DNA of 64,000 nt from Rhodobacteraceae bacterium EL129 (lineage in GTDB: Bacteria > Pseudomonadota > Alphaproteobacteria > Rhodobacterales > Rhodobacteraceae). The stretch is taken from NCBI GenBank assembly GCA_900313005.1, contig ONZJ01000002.1:913001-977000 (forward strand), written 5' to 3'. The notes beneath the pieces are model-generated. The model searched no databases and was not told where the DNA came from. It saw nothing but the letters and a program-made list of their open reading frames with translations. Of the stretch, positions 57,473 to 64,000 are shown one piece after another (the stretch's first letter is position 1; every line of letters starts with the position of its first letter). The position numbers and the translations under genes are program-made.

Positions 57473-57523
57473 ATGCCCGGCGGGCTGATACAGTCGACAC
57501 CCGTTTCTTCGTTGCTCATGTGA
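57473..57523 (+). CDS. Possible 16-codon peptide ORF ahead of the radical SAM gene
   Basis: TAAGGAG (57461-57467) lies five bases before an ATG that opens MPGGLIQSTPVSSLLM and then stops at 57521-57523. This is the best Shine-Dalgarno in the 600-base region, 38 bases upstream of the radical SAM gene, which itself has a poor one. It may be a coupling or leader peptide, or a modified-peptide precursor; expression is unproven. Confidence 0.35.
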   Translation: MPGGLIQSTPVSSLLM

Positions 57524-57561
57524 GGCAGGGCGATTTTTAGAGAATTTTGATGCGATAGCGG

Positions 57562-58719
57562 ATGAAATTGATGATGAGTAGAAATTCTAACCCTCTCTTT
57601 TCCAAGTTGAGAAAGGTGCATGCGATATGTGATGCGCATTCGGACCTGCGCGCGGCCTTTGACGACGTCCGCGAGGATGCCAAACACCTGAAAGCACCGA
57701 TTTCGATTGATCTGACATCCCGCTGCAATCTGTTTTGCGAAGGCTGTTACTACTACGAAGGTAACGACCAGGCTATGACCGACGAAGAAGACGCGGCCAA
57801 GTGGCGCGCTTTCTTCAAGGCACAGGCTGAAAATGGCACGAAGTATCTGTACATCGCAGGGGCAGAGCCTGCGCTGCATCCCGAACGTCTTCGAGCGGCT
57901 GCGGATTATGTCTCGAATGGCATTATTGCTGCAAACGGGACGATCAAAATTGATCCCGACATTCCCTACCGGATTGCTGTATCGGTCTGGGGTGGCCCGG
58001 ATGTGACGGCAAAACTTCGTGGTGGTGGAACATTCTGGAAAGCGCTGCGCAACTACGCACGTGATCCACGGGCGCTGTTTTCCTACACGATCAATAGTCA
58101 AAACATTGGTGAAATTCGGGAAGTTGCCCATATCATGAAAGATCAGGGCGCGCAGATGACTTTTAACATGTACAGCCCCACCGAAAGCTATCTGTCGAAA
58201 ATTGCCAGGGGTGTCGAAAACGATGACGCGTTTTTCCGCTTTAGTTCAGAGCACGATAACCTGGCCTTTAAATCGGACGATCTGAAACGGTGCCGCGAAG
58301 AGGTGGATGAGATCATTGATGATTTCCAAGGCACCGTGGTCTATCCCAGTGCCTTCAATCATGAGGTGACGATTGATGGTCCGCTTTTCGACATTGATGA
58401 GAACACAGGGATCGCCACGAACTGTGCTGGCCTTCACAACGGAACGCATAAAACGATCCTCAGCACGCTCAAGGAAAGCCCGAACAAATGTTGCATTCCC
58501 AATATTGACTGCAAAACTTGCCGGTTGCTGGCGAATGTATTGCCGTCGCGATTAGCGCCCTATGACAAAGACGTGCAAGACGCGCAAGCGGTGCGTAATT
58601 GGCTGAACATTCGACGCTATTGGTCGTGGTTTTACCTAAAAAAACCGTATGTTGAGCTTCGCGCGCCTGCGACATCTTCTGTACTGAACCAAGATAGACA
58701 GAACGTGCCTGCGCAATAG
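57562..58719 (+). CDS. Orphan radical SAM protein with C-terminal cysteine cluster
   Basis: This 385-residue protein has the radical SAM motif C55-NLF-C59-EG-C62 (TSRCNLFCEGCYYYEG), then YLYIAGAEPALHPERLRAA, where AEP stands in place of the common GGEP. Late cysteines Cys288, Cys310, Cys311, Cys317 and Cys320 (NKCCIPNIDCKTC) look like a SPASM/twitch-type auxiliary iron-sulfur site. SPASM enzymes often modify peptides or proteins. No partner gene is obvious except the 16-codon ORF upstream. Function unknown. Confidence 0.8.
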   Translation: MKLMMSRNSNPLFSKLRKVHAICDAHSDLRAAFDDVREDAKHLKAPISIDLTSRCNLFCEGCYYYEGNDQAMTDEEDAAKWRAFFKAQAENGTKYLYIAGAEPALHPERLRAAADYVSNGIIAANGTIKIDPDIPYRIAVSVWGGPDVTAKLRGGGTFWKALRNYARDPRALFSYTINSQNIGEIREVAHIMKDQGAQMTFNMYSPTESYLSKIARGVENDDAFFRFSSEHDNLAFKSDDLKRCREEVDEIIDDFQGTVVYPSAFNHEVTIDGPLFDIDENTGIATNCAGLHNGTHKTILSTLKESPNKCCIPNIDCKTCRLLANVLPSRLAPYDKDVQDAQAVRNWLNIRRYWSWFYLKKPYVELRAPATSSVLNQDRQNVPAQ

Positions 58720-58804
58720 CGGGTGGGTGGTTGCATGGCATAGTTGTTTGATCTGCAGGCTGATAGGACAATCTGCCTGCTAAGGCCAGCTTACATGCAA
58801 TGCT

Positions 58805-59176
58805 TCAAGGCGCCAGTTCCGGCGTTTCCAGAACCCGCCAGAGCGATCCATCGGGATCAATCATGACAAACATGCGCGGCACGTCTCCACCCATTTCAAA
58901 GGGGTCTTCGATCCGGCATGTGTCGGTGGGCATATCGTGCCAATCCAAGGCAGCCCACCTGGCATGAAGCCTGTCGATATCCGAGGGTCGTATACAGGCT
59001 GAATACCAGCTTTCCTTGGGGTCGAGATCTGGATGGTGAAAGAACTCGACCCATTGGCCTTGCCAGTTCAGGATCATCCAGCCGTCGCCGCGATATACCG
59101 TTTCAAACCCGAGTGTCTTGTAAAAACGCTCGGTGGTGTCGAAATCACGGCTCGGCAGGTTGGCGGTAATCTGCAC
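58805..59176 (-). CDS. VOC-family protein, bleomycin-resistance type
   Basis: This 123-residue protein has the glyoxalase/bleomycin-binding fold: ANLPSRDFDTTERFYKTLGFETVYRG, then WMILNWQGQWVEFFHHPDLDP and the C-terminal VMIDPDGSLWRVLE. Small dimeric members bind bleomycin-type drugs or act as lyases; resistance here is not shown. It begins three bases after the aspC stop, so they share a transcript. Confidence 0.82.
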   Translation of the reverse strand: MQITANLPSRDFDTTERFYKTLGFETVYRGDGWMILNWQGQWVEFFHHPDLDPKESWYSACIRPSDIDRLHARWAALDWHDMPTDTCRIEDPFEMGGDVPRMFVMIDPDGSLWRVLETPELAP

Positions 59177-59179
59177 CGT

Positions 59180-60415
<1,236 letters not shown>

Positions 60416-60470
60416 TCATATGAACAGCGGCGAAGGGGTTCAAGCACGAACACCAGAAAGGACACATCGA

Positions 60471-60872
60471 ATGACTGCTGAAGTCGAAGACGGCTGGTAC
60501 GATCCGGAATTCACCACCTTTGGTGACCGCCTGTCGGGCGCGCGCGAAGAGGTGGGGATGAGCCAGGAGGAATTTGCCAAACGTTTGGGGGTGAAGATCA
60601 AGACGCTCAAGAACTGGGAGGATGATTTTTCCGAGCCCCGCGCCAATCGGTTGTCGATCATGGCAGGAATGCTGAACGTCACCCTGCGCTGGCTGCTAAC
60701 GGGTGAAGGCGAGGGCCCGAGCGATCCGCAAGCAGGCGATCTCAGCCCAGATGTCAGCGTCCTGCTGGAAGAGTTTCGCGACCTGCAAAACCAGTTGGCC
60801 ATCACCAGTGAGAGGCTGAATAGGCTGGAGCGTCAGCTGCGGGCGACGCTCAGGGTTGAAGCTGTTGACTGA
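60471..60872 (+). CDS. XRE-family DNA-binding protein
   Basis: This 133-residue protein has a helix-turn-helix at about residues 17-72 (FGDRLSGAREEVGMSQEEFAKRLGVKIKTLKNWE) and a C-terminal coiled coil (LLEEFRDLQNQLAITSERLNRLERQLRA). AAAGGA precedes the ATG. It may dimerise through the coil. Its stop overlaps the start of sdhE, so the two genes are coupled. Its target is unknown. Confidence 0.85.
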   Translation: MTAEVEDGWYDPEFTTFGDRLSGAREEVGMSQEEFAKRLGVKIKTLKNWEDDFSEPRANRLSIMAGMLNVTLRWLLTGEGEGPSDPQAGDLSPDVSVLLEEFRDLQNQLAITSERLNRLERQLRATLRVEAVD

Positions 60873-61134
60873 GACGCGCGATGTCCGCCTGAAACGGCTG
60901 CATATGCGATCTATGCGGCGCGGCATCAAGGAGATGGATATCATCCTTAGCCGTTTTGCCGAGGTCCGCCTTGCACAGATGCCCGAGGAGGACTTGGCGG
61001 TCTACGAGGTGTTGCTGGAGGAAAACGATCAGGACCTTTATCAATGGGTCACCGGGCAGGTGCGTGCCCCTGATGCCTTACAGGCAATGGTACGAGACAT
61101 CGCGCAACTGGTGGATGCACAAGGCAAAAGCTGA
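60865..61134 (+). CDS. sdhE: Succinate dehydrogenase assembly factor 2 (flavinylation factor)
   Basis: This 89-residue protein promotes covalent FAD attachment to SdhA. It has the invariant RRG-x-x-E motif (MRSMRRGIKEMD) and the family helices LAQMPEEDLAVYEVLLEENDQDLYQWV. The TTG at 60865 overlaps the XRE stop; a TTG at 60856 is an alternative. No sdh operon is adjacent. Confidence 0.9.
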   Translation: MTETRDVRLKRLHMRSMRRGIKEMDIILSRFAEVRLAQMPEEDLAVYEVLLEENDQDLYQWVTGQVRAPDALQAMVRDIAQLVDAQGKS

Positions 61135-61256
61135 GGCCGGGGCATTCTCCACGCTGTCATTTACTTTGCATTTTAGATGTTAACGCCACGATTTAACTGA
61201 ATATTACGCAATTCATTTCATGGTCTCCCCCGAGCAGTGAACGTACGGAGACGAAT

Positions 61257-61757
61257 ATGAGTTTGCACACAGATATCAGCGCCCCGATTGACCAGAAGAA
61301 CTTCATGGATGGGTATCTTGATGCATTGGCCCTTGTTGAGCGGCTGCATCGTTTGTTGCTGGATGTAATCAAGGATGAGTTTGAGCGGGTCAACGTGCTT
61401 GAGATAAATTCGGTTCAGGCACTCTTGTTGTTCAACATTGGCGAAAACGAGGTGACGGCAGGCGAGCTGAAAACGCGTGGGTATTATCAGGGATCTAACG
61501 TCAGCTATAACCTGAAAAAGCTGGTGGAAATGGGCTATATGCACCATCAACGCTGCGAAGTGGACCGCCGGTCGGTGCGGGTCCGCCTGACCGAGAAAGG
61601 CCGCGGGGTCCGTGATGTGGTGGCCGAACTCTTTGAGCGCCATGCAGAGGGCCTGCAATCCAAAGGTGTTCTGGGCACTGACGGTATCGACCAGATCACC
61701 ATCTCGCTGCGCCGGGTTGAACGGTATTGGACCGATCAGATCCGCTATATCTACTGA
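61257..61757 (+). CDS. ldtR: MarR-family regulator, LdtR-like
   Basis: This 166-residue regulator has a winged helix at about residues 50-125: INSVQALLLFNIGENEVTAGELKTRGYYQGSNVSYNLKKLVEMGY, with the wing RRSVRVRLTEKG. It is close to LdtR, which in Liberibacter and Sinorhizobium responds to osmotic signals and controls L,D-transpeptidases. Upstream GGAGACGAAT acts as the ribosome site. It ends overlapping the convergent DUF1194 gene by seven bases. Confidence 0.85.
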   Translation: MSLHTDISAPIDQKNFMDGYLDALALVERLHRLLLDVIKDEFERVNVLEINSVQALLLFNIGENEVTAGELKTRGYYQGSNVSYNLKKLVEMGYMHHQRCEVDRRSVRVRLTEKGRGVRDVVAELFERHAEGLQSKGVLGTDGIDQITISLRRVERYWTDQIRYIY

Positions 61758-62485
61758 ATGGCGTGGCCGGGGGCAGGGGACAGCCCCGACAAGGCCGGTG
61801 GGGCGATCTCGCGCAGCAATTTACGCCGCATGGTCTCCGCGAAATCGGCGTAATCAACAGCCACTTCGGAAAATGCACCGGGGCCTCTCAGAACAAAGCT
61901 CTGGTAATAGTCTTCAAGCGTTTTGACGTTTGAAAGGTTTTTCGTGGTGTTGGCCCGTGCGTCAGCGCCGATGATCAGACCATTGATCACCACATCGTCC
62001 AGGGTCGCGTCCGTGATATCCCCTGGATGCACCCCAACATTCGCTGGTCCATCGCCTGAAAGATCAAGCGTTTTGGCCCAACACTCAGGCTGCCCAGCCA
62101 GGGCCTGCGCGCCATAGAGCATTGCAGCACCAAGCGCGGTGGAGGGGTCGTTGATATGGGCGCCCCGCGTGGTCAGCAGATGGGAGATAACGGTTTGGAT
62201 CGCCTCGGGTGTGTCGAGCGCCACCCAATCAATCAACTGTCGTTGCTCATAGAGGCCGCTCCATTCAAACACCATCAGACGGACGGGTACTTTGGGGGTG
62301 CTGAGCAGTGCATTTTGCACCTCAGAATCGCTTAGCGCCGCTGCCAACCCATCCAATTGCAATCGGTATTCCGCAGCATCAACTGAGCCTGATACATCCA
62401 GCCCCAAGGCCAGCGCCTGACGGCACTCTGCTGTCGCGTGACCCGATATCAGGCCCAGCAGCAAAGCCCAAAACGCAGATTTCAC
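61751..62485 (-). CDS. DUF1194 von Willebrand A-like exported protein, copy 2
   Basis: This 244-residue protein has a signal peptide (MKSAFWALLLGLISGHATA). Its VWA-type domain has MIDAS DxSxS at Asp30-Ser32-Ser34 (LGLDVSGSVDAAEY) and the late LDLSGDGPANVG. A C-terminal YYQSFVLRGPGAFSEVA matches DUF1194. Its ATG overlaps the stop of the other DUF1194 gene (four bases), and the two proteins are paralogues, probably a tandem duplication. They may form a periplasmic metal-dependent adhesion or scaffold. Confidence 0.85.
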   Translation of the reverse strand: MKSAFWALLLGLISGHATAECRQALALGLDVSGSVDAAEYRLQLDGLAAALSDSEVQNALLSTPKVPVRLMVFEWSGLYEQRQLIDWVALDTPEAIQTVISHLLTTRGAHINDPSTALGAAMLYGAQALAGQPECWAKTLDLSGDGPANVGVHPGDITDATLDDVVINGLIIGADARANTTKNLSNVKTLEDYYQSFVLRGPGAFSEVAVDYADFAETMRRKLLREIAPPALSGLSPAPGHAIQ

Positions 62486-63201
62486 CCAGGTTTTCCTGCG
62501 GCGCTCTTGGGCCTGGGCCGCTCCAACCTGCCGAAGATGATGTCGTTCACCTCGCGGTAGAGCTTGCGGGTCATTGCGGATTGGAAATCTTCAAAACTGG
62601 CGGCTGAAATGACAAAGGCATTGGGGCCGTGCAAAATACGGCTTTGATAATAGTGCAGAACATCCACATTCTGCGTCAGGATTGCCAGACCATTCACAGT
62701 CACGTTCTCAAACGGGAAATTGGCATAGGCTTCGGGGGCATCATAGCCGTAGTTGTTGATTCCATCGCCCGAGACATCAATCACCTTGCGCGTGCAATCG
62801 GGCGCACGGGTGAGCAGGGTCGCCCCATACCCCAAAGCCTGTCCCACGGCCGTGGGGAAATCATCATGGCTGCGCTCCATCTTGGCGAGCAAGCGCACCG
62901 CTTCGTCAATGTCGTCCTCTGACCTCAAGCGCATCCAGTCCATGTGTAGCTTGTGCTGATTGAAACCGCTCCATTCGTACACTGCCAGGGCCACATCGCC
63001 CTGCGCCCCGCTCAGAATCGCATGGCGCACTTCGGGCGCATTCAGGGCCGAGGCCAAGCCGACCCGTTGCAGATCATATTCGACCTCATCCACCGACGAG
63101 GACACATCCAACGCCAAGGCCAAAGCCAGCCGACATTGCTGTGCCTGCACGGGCAGGGCAGTCATCAAGGCCACGCCCAGGGTAAACAGGATGGTTTTCA
63201 T
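62482..63201 (-). CDS. DUF1194 von Willebrand A-like exported protein, copy 1
   Basis: This 239-residue protein has a signal peptide ([21 protein letters not shown]) and the MIDAS DxSxS at Asp32-Ser34-Ser36 (LALDVSSSVDEVEY). The MIDAS-side IDVSGDGINNYG and the YYQSRILHGPNAFVISA block also match the second copy. Its start overlaps the DUF1287 stop (ATGA), making DUF1287-DUF1194-DUF1194 one operon. Function unknown. Confidence 0.87.
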   Translation of the reverse strand: MKTILFTLGVALMTALPVQAQQCRLALALALDVSSSVDEVEYDLQRVGLASALNAPEVRHAILSGAQGDVALAVYEWSGFNQHKLHMDWMRLRSEDDIDEAVRLLAKMERSHDDFPTAVGQALGYGATLLTRAPDCTRKVIDVSGDGINNYGYDAPEAYANFPFENVTVNGLAILTQNVDVLHYYQSRILHGPNAFVISAASFEDFQSAMTRKLYREVNDIIFGRLERPRPKSAAGKPG

Positions 63202-63845
63202 TGGCTAAGCTCCCGTAGCTGCGTGACTGCATTGCCGTCCAGTCGGGCATGGACAACCATCTGATGCACAAAGAGAATGTCCTCGGTCTGAGTGCCATTG
63301 CCGATGTTATGTGTCACCAGCGGGCGGGTGCCATCCGCGCTGCGCTGATCCGATACAATTCCGATATGAGGCAGGTTCGATCCGTTTAGACGCCAGCTGA
63401 CAATATCCCCGGTCTGAAAATCATCAGGGGTGGTGCTGGGCTCTTGCGCGGCCCCGATACGGCGCAGCAAGGTTTCCAGATTGGGCACGCGGCGGTGGTC
63501 AATGTTTCGATCTGTTGTGCTGAGCCCCCAGATTTTGGGATAGCTGGAAAAGGCCGTTTTCATATCGCGATGGACCACCAGTTGCAGATCCACATCCCAG
63601 GCATCGCGCAGCGCGCGGATCACCACATCGGTGCAGACACCGCGATCGCGCGGGACATCTCCGCCGGGAAATTCCATGCCTTGATAGGATGGATCATAAT
63701 ACACCGTCATCCCGACTTGCGCCTGAGCGGCCTGTGCCAAGGCCTGCACATCCTGCGCGACCAGAGGGACGCCCGACGCCAGCCAGACCGTCAACAGATA
63801 TGCGCCAGATTTTACCAATGTCCGGTGTTTTCCATGCTGGCCCAA
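63198..63845 (-). CDS. DUF1287 exported protein
   Basis: This 215-residue protein has a hydrophobic N-terminal signal ([19 protein letters not shown]) and DUF1287 landmarks: [42 protein letters not shown] and the [21 protein letters not shown] core. The cysteine and histidine placement is like NlpC/P60-type hydrolases, hinting at a peptidoglycan or amide substrate. The ATG at 63845 overlaps gloA; a TTG at 63818 also fits and gives a cleaner signal. Confidence 0.82.
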   Translation of the reverse strand: MGQHGKHRTLVKSGAYLLTVWLASGVPLVAQDVQALAQAAQAQVGMTVYYDPSYQGMEFPGGDVPRDRGVCTDVVIRALRDAWDVDLQLVVHRDMKTAFSSYPKIWGLSTTDRNIDHRRVPNLETLLRRIGAAQEPSTTPDDFQTGDIVSWRLNGSNLPHIGIVSDQRSADGTRPLVTHNIGNGTQTEDILFVHQMVVHARLDGNAVTQLRELSQ

Positions 63846-64000
63846 GGCTCTTGCGGGGGCAGGTTGTCGCCCTTTTGCAGCAGCTCAATCGAGATGTTGT
63901 CGGGGCTGCGCACAAAGGCCATGTGCCCATCACGTGGCGGGCGATTGATGGTCACGCCATTGTCCATAAGGTGTTGACATAGATCGTAAATATTCTCGAC
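63812..64000 (-). CDS. gloA: Lactoylglutathione lyase, C-terminal end
   Basis: The window contains only the last 62 codons of a gene running off the right edge. The visible part has [21 protein letters not shown] and [13 protein letters not shown], the second half of glyoxalase I, where the Glu of IELLQ is the metal ligand. GloA turns the methylglyoxal-glutathione hemithioacetal into lactoylglutathione. It overlaps the start of the DUF1287 gene by up to 34 bases and leads that operon. Confidence 0.88.
   Translation of the reverse strand, partial: VENIYDLCQHLMDNGVTINRPPRDGHMAFVRSPDNISIELLQKGDNLPPQEPWASMENTGHW

Noticed and set aside
57460..58131. 223-codon minus-strand frame opposite the radical SAM gene
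   Set aside because: The sense strand has diagnostic cysteine motifs; the antisense frame has none.

Overview
The window looks like chromosomal DNA from a marine roseobacter-type alphaproteobacterium (Rhodobacteraceae). This rests on family resemblance, not a database search. The signs are a high-GC, densely packed core genome; an aa3-type CtaD; a PccR-like regulator beside propionyl-CoA carboxylase genes; a BetI/BetC/BetA choline-sulfate operon; an NDUFS4-type complex I subunit; a short ProRS; and many small lipoproteins or DUF proteins that I associate with this family. I see no prophage, IS element, CRISPR array or rRNA operon. Two tRNA genes are present.

Layout. 1-2.1 kb: 5' part of ctaD, lipB, tRNA-Leu(GAG), a small membrane protein. 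2.3-4.0 kb: a frameshifted sulfotransferase and an EamA transporter. 4.2-10.6 kb: a solitary Tat-exported ABC substrate-binding protein, then betI-betC-GST-betA behind a BetI-type palindrome. 10.6-12.8 kb: a small secreted protein, an alpha/beta hydrolase and an outer-membrane beta-barrel. 12.9-27.3 kb: propionyl-CoA to succinyl-CoA locus (pccR, Bcr/CflA transporter, pccB, small conserved genes and lipoproteins, pccA, small genes, mcm). 27.4-31.6 kb: tRNA(CAT), MAPEG protein, VOC protein, GNAT, DjlA-like protein, EEP nuclease. 31.6-37.9 kb (minus strand): AI-2E-type permease, Hda-like protein, ppk1, ppx, and a fasciclin-domain protein. 38.1-44.5 kb: proS, two membrane proteins, lolC/E-lolD, an Ldh-family dehydrogenase, DUF4864. 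44.7-47.0 kb: a large beta-helix spike-like protein. 47-54.9 kb: small genes, uvrB, NDUFS4-type protein, ppk2, hemN. 55-58.7 kb: MATE transporter, a palindromic repeat that supplies the stop codons of two convergent genes, then an orphan radical SAM enzyme. 58.8-64 kb: VOC protein, aspC, XRE regulator, sdhE, LdtR-like MarR regulator, two tandem DUF1194 (VWA) proteins, DUF1287 and the 3' end of gloA.

Themes. PccB, PccA and Mcm form the methylmalonyl-CoA route, controlled in Rhodobacter by PccR. Two copies of a two-part TTTGCARAT module (beside pccR and before pccB) look like its operators. The bet operon turns choline-O-sulfate into choline and then betaine aldehyde. PPK1, PPX and PPK2 make a polyphosphate gene set at two places.

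Most worth a second look: the radical SAM enzyme preceded by a 16-codon ORF with a strong Shine-Dalgarno; the signal-less beta-helix protein that may be a gene-transfer-agent head spike; the PccR-type modules; the stop-codon-supplying palindrome; a lipoprotein gene that seems to start at ATC; and a terminator hairpin just before pccA.
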